DNA of 64,000 nt from Auanema rhodensis (Eukaryota > Nematoda > Chromadorea > Rhabditida > Rhabditidae), in the NCBI GenBank assembly GCA_964057225.1, contig OZ059898.1:10850001-10914000 (forward strand). Direction: 5' to 3'. This document shows, piece by piece, positions 28,528 through 40,169 of this stretch. The notes below the pieces were generated by a model. That model was not told the origin of the DNA, ran no database searches, and saw only the letters and a program-made list of their open reading frames with translations. The position numbers and the translations under genes were made by a program. Every line of letters starts with the position of its first letter. The first letter of the stretch is position 1.

Positions 28528-31500
28528 ACTAGACTTTTCAGAACTACAATTAGTGATAGCCAATGTTTAGAATTCTAACATCTTCCAAATATATGCTTTT
28601 CTACGGATACAAACTTAACATCATATTAAGATCAGACATATGTATGTATTTGATCTGAGATTTATTAACTATATCTTTTAATTTTACTCCGTGATGAGCA
28701 TATATTTTTTTCACAACGAAAGATGTCTATTTTAAAATAATATTTTTATGACAAGTGACATCATCGAACAGATATACACAATAATCAAAACTTTTGAACA
28801 TTTTTTGAAATTATAAAGAAATTAGTTTCCTATTTTTATGCAACGATGTATTGAAATCTTCCTTTTATTGAAAGAAATTACAGAAAAATGTAAAAGTTTG
28901 AATAAAATTGATTATATAAGAAGTGAGATATATGACGAAAGCTTCATTCATATTTGAATAAAAAGAAAGAAAAGAGATGAGTAGATATGTAGGGATAGCT
29001 TGCTTTTGAAGATACTGAAAGATACATATAAGGAGAAAAAGAAAATGTAAACTAAAGAGGGCAGAAAACAATTAAGAGAACGATAGAGGGAATGTATGGA
29101 AAAGCTTCAGACATAAGAATGAATAACCATTCACTTTACTTTCTTCTTATATTTCTGCATAAACTCTGGGTATCTAACAAAGGAGTAAAGAGAGATGTTT
29201 TGAGTGAAATATTAGAATTGAATGTATTCCAATTATTATTTTTTCATATCTTGTTATATTAATATTTTACAATACTAACTATATGCATATAGTTTTAATT
29301 AACTATAATTTTTTAATTATATACATACATATATGAAAGACTGTTCTCAAAATAATTTAATTTAGTTTTTTCCTTTCAATATGCAATAATTGAAATATGA
29401 AATTAAGCGATATATTTCTTGTGAATCTTCATACATACATACACATATGCACATCATACTTATCAAAACTTTATTTTTATTTCTCATGTAATCTATATGT
29501 TATTATGAAAAATCAACAAATAAACAAATATGAATCTATTTAATCTGTATAAGAAAAGAAGAGAGTTAATGAAGAGGCTATTCGATTATTTTAATGTTAA
29601 TTATATGGAAATCAAAGCCTTAAATCAAGCATTCTGTACTTCTTAATTTCTTTTTTTATATTTTGATTTGATTGTTAGAAATAAAATTGAGACAACTACT
29701 GAAGAAAATTGAAATAAGCCCAAAAATCTCATGGTTTATAGCGAAGTTTGTATCAATACTACTAGATTTTAACCACAAATTATCAAAAACATCTTAGAAT
29801 AACATTCTGCAATACTTTTTTCTTCTACTTTAACAACAAATATCTTCACCTCCTTCTAAAGTTACCAAAGAGAATAGGTGGTCATATCTTTCATAGATCG
29901 ATTCTTAACTTCTTCACGTGTATCACGTCACACTTTACGTGAATGAAGATGAAGAGAAGCTGATTGATGATGCAGAAATTTGTGATTAAGATTCAGTACA
30001 GCTCGCTCAGGTCATTATAGTCAATATACAACGCTCATTCATATAATTCGGAAGTAATGTCTAATAAATTATCAAAAAATGAATAATGAAGAAGAACACG
30101 AAAAAAATGACACTGAAATATGAGCAGATATGGAAGATGTTGCTGCTGTTAGAATTTCCTGGTGCTTAGGATATTCATTTTTTTTTCTTTGTTGCATCTT
30201 TTTTTTTCATAAATTTGTTTAATTTATAAATATATATATACATTTACACATAAATCATTCAGTGAACTATAAGATATGCTTTTTAAATTTGTTTCCTTTT
30301 TCAGCTCATTTTTCTACACTCTTCATCACCCTCACATCTTCTTTCTCCTATTTGTAGTACTCAAATATAGGATTTTTTTCCTCTCATTTCTTTTTCTCTC
30401 TTTCTCTCCCCATTTTTTCTCCTTTCCCCTCTATATTTCTCCTTTTTTTGTCTATCTCTCATAGTAGCTTGTTTTGCAACCAATAGATGCACACATGCTT
30501 TCTTCTTTTTACTCTTTTCAACGTCATATTCTTTTCATTTCTTTTCACAGTTTTGATCAACTTGATCGGGTTGTCCTTTTAGATAGCTACGTCTCATTTG
30601 TCATTATATATGGGATTTAAATATACATATATCTTCGAAGCAGACATAGAAGATAGGTTACATCCTCAAGCACTGCTTCCTCTTCTTCCATCACTTTTCG
30701 ACATCTTCTCTAATTGGATCGTTTATTGCGAATTTCCCGAGAATGAAAGCACATTGCTAATTGCAACTGTTCTTGGGTTGACTCTTCCAAATTAAAAAAA
30801 AAGTGAACCTATGGTCAATATGTATGTACACGTACATGCATCTGTGTCGTCGTTCATCCATATGTCATCTTTCTGGTCTGAGCTTCAGTTGCTCAAACTT
30901 TATCTCTCTTGTTTCTTCTCTATCAAGCTTTTGTACACATCATTGAATCAATTATTTTTGAATATATTATTATTTTTTATTGTTTCTTTGTTGATTAATT
31001 CTAAAATATCCTGAAAAGCTATCAGATTCGTTTTTAAAGAACACACAGATTGAAAACATAACCAAAATCTGCAAGCATTGTGAAAGTGAAATTTAATTTT
31101 TTTGTTACTATTTGATTTATTTTTTTTTTTTGAAAACAAACACATTTTTGCTTCATCATAGAACAAAATTTCAAAATTATATTTTAGTTGTATGAAATAA
31201 TGAGAGATCAGTTAAGCTAAGTGCAATTGAAACGGTTGATCAATTAATCAAACGTAATAAAACCTCAAACGAATGAACATGAAAGTCTTTATATATAAAT
31301 GAATTTTCACATATTCTACTTCATCCATCATATTCTATCATATAATCTATACAAGATCAGAAAACGTTTAATATTTTTTAATAAATAAATGAATAGTTAA
31401 TTGGATTGCTCAATATACATCTTTCTTTAATATATTATTTGAATGGAAAACTTTTTTGAGCTACCTATCAGTCAAATCAATGATCATATTCAACTAAGCC

Positions 31501-31948
31501 GGTATTGAGAGTTTGTTCATTTGTGCTAAAGCCACGAAATTATTACTTGCATCATCTTGTTGTCATTTATTCTTTTTTTTTAACTTTTTACTCTTTATAT
31601 CATCATACAATTATTATTTTTTTGTGTGAAAACGAAAAAGCAAAACTGTTTGAAATAAGGGAAAATAATTATATCTCGTAGTTATAAATAGAGAGGTATG
31701 AAAAGAAGAAGTAGAGAAAGAAATAAATACAGAAAAAAAAGAATAACGAAGATATATTGAAAATCAAATAAAAAAAAAGGAATCATAATACCTAGACTGC
31801 ATGATTTGATTTTTTCGTTTTTTTTTCTAAATATTTTCTCATATTAACAAGTGATGTATTACATTTTGTATTCATATGTTTCTTTTTCTTTCTCTATCTT
31901 GTAAGCATATATATGTATTTATGTGTATAGCTAAATATTAGAATTTAT

Positions 31949-31958
31949 TTATTTTTAG
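31949..31958 (+). other. Probable trans-splice acceptor of the globin gene
   Basis: A T-rich tract ending tttttag lies 2 nt before the ATG at 31961. There is no room for an upstream in-phase coding exon, as expected for spliced-leader addition or a 5' noncoding exon. Confidence 0.45.
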
Positions 31959-31960
31959 AA

Positions 31961-33612
31961 ATGGGACAGACTGGAAGTAAAACAGGTCCCACATTAGCTG
32001 AGAAACGATACAAAGTGGAGAAACCGCCAATGAAAAGAAAAAGTAACTTCACTATATAAATATATATTTTATATCAAAACAATATATGTATTTTGCTTAT
32101 TTATGTATTACAGTGTTCATTCAGGACACTAGGAAACCAAATTCTGAGTTTCATTTTGAGAAAACGATTTATATGTTTTAGGTAATGGATCAAATATAAG
32201 AAGTTGTGAAGCCGGATCAGACAAGCCTACCAAAGATATGTCAGCGAATCTTGAATGTCCCATCATCATTCAACCAAAGTAATAGTTTATTCATCACAAA
32301 AACGGTTTCATTTTATAGTTGTCACACATCATTTTTTCCTTTCTTCTACTTTTTTCTTGAGTTATTATTCATTTTTTGATATTATTTTAAATATTTATGT
32401 ATTACTTTATATATATTACTGTATGAATCTCTATTTTAGTTTGGAGCAAAAAGAAATATCTTCAAATACAACAAACAATACAAAACTTAATAATAGCTCA
32501 AAGCATTTTCTTAGTCGACGTGAACGTATACTTTTGGAACATTCGTGGAAGAAAACGCGCAAGGTATGTTCAGGAAAACTTTAATGATCTTATTCAGCTT
32601 TCACATCATCATTCAGTTTTTATATTTTCATGTATTTGGTTCATTAAAGTTTTTGCAGACTGGTTCTGAACATGTAGGCTCAAAAATATTCTTAATGGTT
32701 CTAACAGCTCAGCCAGATATTAAAGCTATATTTGGCTTAGAAAAAATTCCACAAGGACGTTTGAAGTACGATCCGCGTTTTCGTCAACACGCAACAGGTA
32801 TGAAACAATTTTCTGAAATTTTTCTCATAATTTTCTAACATCGTTTTCTAAAATTATAGTTTGAGAACAAAGTTAGAAAAATTCCAAAAAAAAAGAAAAG
32901 AAGAATTCAAAGAGACTGATGGACCAGAGAGAGAATAATATTTTATTCATTATGAATTTTTAGTTTTCACTCGGACCTTTGATTATGTTATCAAAAATAT
33001 TGATTATCCAGAAAAATTAGAAACACATTTTGAGGTCAGAATTACTAATTTTCATGAACAAAGTTAGCTTTATATTTTCAGTCATTGGGTCGACGTCATG
33101 TTGTTATGCAAGGCCGTGGGTTTGATCCGCTATATTGGGAAACTTTTGCTGAATGTATGACACAAGCTGCTGTGGAGTGGGAAGCCAATCGACAGCGGCC
33201 GACTTTGGGAGCATGGAGAACGCTGGTAACATATTCTTTAGTTTCAAGTTTTAGCAGACTTTTTTTTTTGTAAAAACATTAGGTCAAAATTAGTCCGAGC
33301 ACGTTGCTCTCAACTAAGTAATAGACTTGAATTGCATAATGTTAACAAAACGTATGAGTTTTAAGTGTTGAACGTTGAACTTAACAACAAAAAAAAAGTT
33401 TTTTTTTTTGAGTTCAAGTTTAAAATTCATTCACATAGAGAATTCATTTGGTGCTGTTCTAGGTATCCACTATAATCATGTACATGAGAAGAGGATTCGA
33501 TGAAGAAAACATGAAGAGACGTATAAATTCATTTACAGCTACTAAAACTCCACGAAGGTTAAGCTACAATCCTCCTACTCCACGAAGAAGTTTAACACCA
33601 ACTCCAAACTAA
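31961..33612 (+). CDS. N-myristoylated-type globin
   Basis: Seven exons (31961-32042, 32182-32278, 32440-32563, 32659-32797, 32964-33034, 33082-33225, 33463-33612) join in phase into 268 aa. The start MGQTGSK has Gly2 and Ser6 as in N-myristoylation signals, so membrane attachment is likely. A polar, probably disordered stretch follows to about residue 82. The globin domain begins near LSRRERILLEHSWKKT (83-98). It has the distal (E7) His145 in RFRQHATVF and the proximal (F8) His177 in LGRRHVV, so haem binding should be retained. The tail after about residue 230 is basic and Ser/Thr/Pro-rich with two TPRR motifs (TPRRLSYNPPTPRRSLTP). Many nematode globins carry such N- and C-terminal extensions and act in neurons as redox or oxygen sensors rather than in bulk oxygen transport; that role here is inferred. 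The gene converges on the DUF273 gene. Confidence 0.92.
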
Positions 33613-33683
33613 CTAAAATATTTGAATAATCTAATACATATCTTTGAATGTTATAAACCGTAAATTGACTTTTCAAAAAGCTT

Positions 33684-33696
33684 AATAAACAATAAA
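33684..33696 (+). terminator. Poly(A) signals of the globin gene
   Basis: Two AATAAA hexamers at 33684-33689 and 33691-33696 lie about 75 bp after the stop codon. Confidence 0.7.
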
Positions 33697-34610
33697 ATCA
33701 ACTATAACATATCTTTATTAATATTATAATTGCTATTATTATTATTATTATTATAACTGTAAATGTATTTATATTCAAACAATATTACAACAACAAACTT
33801 AAAAGGAAAGTAAAATATTTCTCGTCAAACTATTAATTTCAAATGCTCTTCATAACACTTATATACATGACTTTTAAGGTTCAAATACAAAAATATTTGT
33901 GCAAATAGATTAACAAAGTAAATTATTTGCTTATTTCTGATTTAAAAAAAAGAAAACTATTGTTTCAATAAAGTTTCTAGTTTATATAACATAAGCTTAA
34001 ATAATTCGGTTTATTTGATGTTTTGTGATCACTTAAAGAGACATTTCTTATATTTTTTTTTGCCCTAAAAAGTATTTTAAATTGTTGTTGAGTGAAAATT
34101 TCAAGTTTACGTTATTAATTTAAAAACTTTATTGGAATATAATAATTATAATTGCAGATGTATCAAATTATTTATATTCGCTATATTGTTAGTAATTGCT
34201 GATTTGTTTTTTGAATTATAGGCAATCTGCTTCAAAAGAAAAAAAAATTATGATTAAATGTATATGTTTATTGTAAATATTATGTTTGTATAATTTGTTT
34301 TTGAAATAAGGTAAAATGAAACAAAAGTCTCTTTATCAGTAATACTATTCAAAGAATATAATAAATTATCAACGACAATTATGGCAACTTTTACTGTTAA
34401 ACTGTACCTACTGTTACAACTGGAAATATAGTACATAACATGGATAAACCATTCACATAGAAGAATAGTTTAAGAAAATTCAAAATGTATATCCCGTGTC
34501 GGTGTTAGTTAAGAAGACAAAGTCAAATTTCATCGTACGAAAATGTTTTGATAATATTATTTCAGTACAAATTTAATATATAGTTATCTATAATTAGGTA
34601 ATTTATATAG
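33697..34610. other. Convergent 3' intergenic spacer
   Basis: AT-rich spacer between the tail-to-tail globin and DUF273 genes. It has an (ATT)n run at about 33733-33753 and a minus-strand AATAAA near 34265 that could serve the DUF273 gene. No exon seen. Confidence 0.6.
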
Positions 34611-36546
34611 TTAAGTATATTGATCACATTGTGGAAAGCATAATCCGATATCAGGTAAACGTAAATGAGCAATATCTCGCGCAAGTTTGGGATAACTAGC
34701 TCCAGCTGATTTTTCAAAATTAGCCAATTCTTTTCTGTAAATAGAAATACTGACATTGAATATTGAGGTTTTCAAGTGTGGTGCAATTTGGATATGTTCT
34801 GCATCACTATTTTATAGAATTAAGCAAAGTGTGTTCTACTAACTTAATTATATCACATGTTGTTCTTTTTCCAGGTCGCCAATCCCATCCTACTTCTCCT
34901 TCTCCGCACATTTCCGGGTTCAAGTTTTTCTACAAATTTTTTAATTCAGTTTTCATGCCAACACATCTAACGCTATTACATTGAAAGGACTTTCCCATCC
35001 TTTATCTCCAACAACTTGTTGCTTCCATCCATGAAACATGAAATCAACTTCGCAGAATTTGTCGGTCGTCAAAAAACCATCTCTTACCCATCCATGAGCA
35101 CGACGATATAAACGAATTTTCCCAGGCCATACACGGTTAGAGCCTTTAAAATACTTTGAATCATTATATATATAATATGAAAAAGTTCTACAATCTTATT
35201 CAGTTAGTTAAGGTTAAAGGTTAATTATATGGTTATCTTAAAAACAAACCAAGAGCCAGCTTCACACATGTTACATAGTTCATGTAAGTATCATAATCTT
35301 TTCCTTCATGCCATATTGTCACACAGTTATCATATTCTTGTATAGCATCAGGAATTGCAGCTTGAAGCACCAAAATCTAAAAGAAATAGATTAAAGTAAT
35401 CCAATTAAGTTGGTCCGTACTTGAAGTACACCATTATCTGCTCCATTCCAGTTGTTGGGCTGATGAAACTCATAATCACTCCATTTTTTTAAAAAACTCC
35501 GAGAAAATTCACTATTCCTTATCTAAATTCAATTATAAAATGATTATATAACAATGAAAAATACGGCATTAAGAATTTTTGATCTAAACAGCCTTTGATT
35601 TTAATGTTTAAAACAAAACTATTCACCATTGGTACTTTTATATTAATTATTTAACTTACAATATAATTTCCACTAGCAATTTCATAATTGAATACTCTTT
35701 CATAGAACATGATATCAACACGATCATCAATCCATTCTTCTATACAATGATTGGGATTAGCAACCCCTACAAGTATATTTGAAATACCAACTTCAAGAAT
35801 TATTATGAAAATCTATCCTCACCTGTATCAGCGTCTAAGACAAATAACCAATCGGATTCTCTTAGGTAAACTTCAGCTGCACAATGTTTTCGGAAGAAAA
35901 CCTTGAAAAATTGTTTTATTTGCTATTAGACACGAGAACTTAGAACCTGCTTGTGATGATCACACGCGGCTATTACTTTAGGATCGGTCATAAGTTCTAC
36001 CATAGCAACAGTATAGTTAGTAGTTTTCAGATAACATTTTAAAGATTCTTGAGCCACCTTGTAATGTCTGAAAAACTATAATCATTAGTATTATATTAAA
36101 CTTTTTAGTTCTCATACGTTTCCATACTTGAAGCAATGTAAGCAACAAAAACAACAACTTTCCCAAATATTGGCTTACACGGTTCCATGTTTTCACGCCT
36201 GGGATATATTGTTCTTGGTCTCAATCTATAACAAAGAAGAATCTCCATTTTTTGGTCAATGAATTGACAAATTTATTTTAAAATTACTCACGGTTTATAC
36301 ATAATGTTTACATCATCCTGAGTTAAATTAAGTTTTTTATCAAATGAACTAAAATATTTATCTGATTTTTTGGCCAAATATGGTCGAGAATTCTGAAATG
36401 GGTAGAACATTATTAAAACATTTTTTAACATGTGCGATACTTACATGTAAAGGCTGTGTACCTAAGGGTTTTGGAAAATACGATATAACTGATATTAAAC
36501 ATAAAGTCATAAAAAGTGAAACAACATAAAACTTATTGACCCGCAT
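34611..36546 (-). CDS. DUF273-type glycosyltransferase-like type II membrane protein
   Basis: Eleven exons (36546-36445, 36392-36292, 36225-36118, 36067-35947, 35901-35823, 35766-35660, 35522-35421, 35376-35250, 35143-34980, 34929-34844, 34734-34611) join in phase into 406 aa. Residues 1-12 carry a basic start followed by a hydrophobic segment (about 6-25), a signal anchor typical of Golgi type II enzymes. The luminal part matches the nematode-expanded DUF273 family (PF03314), recalled from motifs: [22 protein letters not shown] with a DxD-like DAD at 167-169, then [21 protein letters not shown], later [25 protein letters not shown] and a [11 protein letters not shown] block. The DAD suggests metal- and nucleotide-sugar binding, but biochemistry of the family is not established to my knowledge. 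The last intron (34843-34735) is the least certain; its donor gttagt was chosen because it keeps phase. Confidence 0.87.
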
Positions 36547-36549
36547 TAT

Positions 36550-36561
36550 CTAAAAAAAAAA
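36550..36561 (-). other. Probable trans-splice acceptor of the DUF273 gene
   Basis: On the minus strand a pure T tract ending ttttag lies 3 nt before the ATG at 36546. Confidence 0.45.
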
Positions 36562-37875
36562 GAATTTTTATTAAACTTTATATGTTTATTTTCAAGAAAG
36601 TTTTTAATATTATAAGAATATAAAGACAACAAATTATATTAGATATTCGAATAAGATTTCTTTAGAATAAAACATAGTACAAAATCCAAAAATTTGATAT
36701 TTATTTTAGACGATCGTATTGAATTACGCTAAAACGGAAAACAGACGTTTAAAAGTTGATAAAATGCATAAAAAAACTGTTGGCTCACTCTGAGTGACAA
36801 TTAAGTTTTATAAAAAAGTTGGATATAATGAGAAGTACAACCTCAACTATGAACTATTGACCAAATGGAAAGACAGAATATATTAATTGATACGTATGTT
36901 ATAATAATAATAAATATTAATTATATAAAATAAGAACTAATATAAGATTAGTAAAACCCAAATGCATGTTGTACAAATACAATAAAAGAGTTTCAATTGT
37001 TTTCTGAAATACTGGTAAAGACTATATGTTCCGGTTTTATTTGAAAATTTTGTTAGATGTAATGAGAAGTATTACTTCAACTAAGAAATATATAAATAGT
37101 TTTCCTAACACACGTTTTCACTCACATTTTGGTTTCAGACTCAAACAAGAGAATTGAAAAAATAAAAAATTCACTAATATATAATTAAAATTGAATATAT
37201 AATATTAGCATGTTATTTCACGATTTTACGGACCACTGTCTCACAGAGTTCTGCCTACTACTTCTATATCTTATCGTTGTTATCAAACTACTATGTTGTA
37301 TATTGTATCAACACTAAAGTTCGGGTTCTCTATTTTCAATTCGAATGCTAAAATGTGAAAAAATATTACCGTGCTCGATCGAAAATATAGAAAATACAGT
37401 GAGTACACGATGAAAAAACTGGATATTCATATACCTTGAAGATCTATAATATGAACTTGAAAACAGACAGCATCCTCCAATATATTTTAGAATTAACTGA
37501 TACAATTAGAAGCAATAATCAGAACAACTGCATCAGGAAGCCAATGAGAGCTTCAAGTTTCACGTTTTCGTTACGTCTTGATATATTTGTAGAACAATAA
37601 AGAAAATACGGATAAAGCTAAAACTATTTCGATTGCGGGGGCAGAAAAAAAAATTAAAAAACGATGTTAATAGACAATTACATATGATCTGTCCTCCCAA
37701 AATCACACAATCATTTCAAGTATATTTCTGATTCTCTCTCATAATTTCTCTTATTTACTATCTGTCTCTTGTATGGATATACACATACATCATTGCCTGC
37801 TGCCATCGTTAGCATGTGTGAAACTAGGAAAAACCGGCTGCTGCAACAGGCTTTTTCCCATAACATATCGTCAGC

Positions 37876-37912
<37 letters not shown>

Positions 37913-38230
37913 CTTTATGAAATGCTTTGTGTCAAATCACGGTAACAACGAGCATACCCTAACAACTGAATACGGAAGAACACGAAAAAAGAAGAATTTC
38001 TTATTATATACATGTGTATAAGGAACATGATATTCGTTTGAAACTTAAAATCTAAATTCTTAAAAGTACAGGAGTTTTCTTCAAACATTCAAATGAAACT
38101 CTTGAATGAGCTGGGTGTGTATATGTGGATGTCGGTGAATAAGATGAGATTTTATGTCCACAAGATTGAATTTAGCAAGAAAAAGAAAAATAGTTTGAAG
38201 ATTATTGAAAAGAAAAAGTATAATTAAGAA
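36562..38230. other. Intergenic stretch 5' of the DUF273 gene
   Basis: AT-rich sequence, no supported exon. It contains an (AT)n microsatellite at 37878-37910 and presumably the DUF273 promoter, not identifiable by eye. Confidence 0.5.
37878..37910. repeat. (AT)n microsatellite
   Basis: Sixteen or so uninterrupted ta dinucleotides. Noncoding. Confidence 0.95.
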
Positions 38231-38258
38231 ATTAATTTTGTATTTGTATGTTTAAGAT

Positions 38259-38393
38259 TGGCATATTTGGTGGGATTAAAAGAATTATCCTTTCAAGGCC
38301 TTGACCATATTCAACTTAATTGGAGGTCACTTTTTCTTATTCGGAATAGCTCAAATGTCTTTTCCATATTTTCATCGCAAGCAATTGATGTCA
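38259..38393 (+). pseudogene. Possible nuclear-receptor ligand-binding-domain relic
   Basis: One frame reads FQGLDHIQLNWRSLFL, then continues one base out of register as FGIAQMSFPYFHRKQLMS. The frames meet in a ttttt run (38331-38335), so a single-base indel separates them. The combined pattern (Trp, x2, LF, then an AQ motif followed by a P-Y turn) resembles helices 3-5 of nuclear-receptor ligand-binding domains, a family hugely expanded in nematodes. It is flanked by acceptor-like gtttaag and donor gtgagt. The segment before the Trp is about six residues shorter than usual. About 480 bp downstream a 37-codon frame (38869-38982) with an L-x3-D-x2-E pattern could be a second relic exon. No DNA-binding domain is seen. 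The call is from motif memory only. Confidence 0.3.
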
Positions 38394-39008
38394 AGTGAGT
38401 ACATGAATGATTAATCGAACTTTTAAAATACTATTTGAACGTCTCAAATCAAAGTGAATATTCAAAGTTAAATAGTAAATTCATTTTAAAATTTAAAAAC
38501 TATCTTGTTATTTATAATAATGTATGAAAAACTAAAAATAAAATAATACAATATGAAAAGAAATAATTCTGGTTATGTCGAGAACGTCTGTAATAATCAG
38601 TTACAACTTCTTAATTCATTTATCTATGTGAACAATATTCTTTAACTTTTTTTTTAATTTTTAAAATTTTAATAAATCATTTATGTAATTCTATTATATT
38701 TATTTATAATTATGAATTGATTAAAGATATGTTATGTATTCATTTCAATATAAATATATCAATAACGCTCATTAAAGCTTTATTTCAGCGCAACAGTTAT
38801 AGACAAATTCAAATTAAAATATAGAGTATTTTGATGACGAATTTGATAATTTCAAAAACTAAGGCACAATGGTTAAAGCTGTTGAAAATAAACTCTTCAA
38901 ACATGATGAGCTCGAATCAATGTTCATGATGATCAAGTTTATTGAGTTCTTTCTTACAACAGCAAAAATGTTTTTTTGTTGAAGTCTTCAAAAGAGAGTG
39001 TGTGTATT

Positions 39009-39026
39009 AGAGGGAGAGAAAGAGAG

Positions 39027-39073
<47 letters not shown>

Positions 39074-39105
39074 GAGGAGGAGAGAGAGAGAAAGTGAGTG
39101 AGAAA
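39009..39105. repeat. (GA)n microsatellite with gag variants
   Basis: (GA)n run with ggaggagg interruptions between the possible receptor relic and the membrane-protein locus. Confidence 0.92.
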
Positions 39106-40076
39106 GAAAAAAAATGAATTTAATTATTAAATTTATGATTTAAATATCGTTTCATCAAATGATTTTCTGTTAAAAAAAGATAATATTCAAAGTATAATTA
39201 TGTTTCTTTTTTTGTTAAACATACATCTGTACATACATATTATATGTATATAGTTATGTAATTCTTTACAATTATCCATATAAACTATAAATAATTGTCA
39301 ATTTAAAATGATAGATAGTAAAAAATTGAAAGATCTTTTCTCTTTTTCTGAAGAATTTCTTTGGAAAATGTTGCGGGAAAAAATGAAAAATATAGTTTTC
39401 ATATGAAAACGATATGTCATATTTTCAGCTGGTGTAATCTTCAGTTCATAAAGCTACATATAACTTGAAAATTAATGTTTAATCAAATTTGTTATATGTA
39501 TTTTTAATAAAAATGATTAAAATAAACTAATTATATAATAAAAATAAAAACAATTTCCAGATGATTTCAAAGAATATAATTACCCGTTTCAGTAAAAAAT
39601 GGAAGTTGTGGAAGTATACGATATGAAGAGGGCGTGGGGGAGAGGACTTTTTGTGCTTCACCGAGAAAAGAAACAATTATTTTTAGATTTCAAGATAGAA
39701 CTTCATAAAATCATAAAAGAATAATAGGAGAAATATAGGAAGAGGGCGAAAGAGAAAAGTAGAAAGCTAGTATAGGAAAACTTGAATGTAGTTTAGTTAA
39801 ATACTGTGCAAGTAAGTAGAGAATAAGTAAAACTGAAGCTGAAGTTGAAAATGTTTTAGAGACAACTTGATAGAAATAGTGATAGATTATGAAAAAACAT
39901 TTTTGTAACTTATAACTCTTATAGATAATGTGATAATTTGTATTTTAAAATGAAATAAAGTTTTGTCAATGCGTCTTCTTTTTTTGTCTATGAAAGAGGG
40001 AATAGCAAGCACAATGCATTAGCTTCGAAGAAGATTCTATGAAGATCTGTAGTCAACACTTGTCAGTTAAATGTCC
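39106..40076. other. 3' flank of the single-pass membrane-protein locus
   Basis: AT-rich, plus strand purine-rich; no exon seen. Confidence 0.5.
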
Positions 40077-40169
40077 TTAAGTCTCAATGGAATCCTTAAC
40101 AAGTTGTGGCACTTTGCTCTTCTCATCGACCGGCGGATCCGTTGTGATGTGAGGAATCTGGTGCTTCAC
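40077..40169 (-). CDS. Alternative terminal exon B of the membrane-protein locus
   Basis: Acceptor gtttgcag; 31 codons at phase 0 beginning VKHQIPHITTDPPVDEK and ending DSIET before TAA. If the microexon is included upstream, this exon is instead read at phase 1 for about 14 codons to a TGA. Confidence 0.6.
   Translation of the reverse strand: MKHQIPHITTDPPVDEKSKVPQLVKDSIET

Larger units (their letters stand above)
25359..31940. other. Long pyrimidine-rich noncoding stretch
   Basis: About 6.6 kb has a plus strand strikingly rich in T and C (tctttttc, ttctctc blocks). No exon chain can be supported. One exon-like island lies at 27891-27960. A trinucleotide run of cat/atc occurs at 28481-28527. 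The skew resembles the sense strand of nematode introns, so 5' noncoding sequence of the downstream globin gene or an unseen plus-strand gene is possible. Confidence 0.5.
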
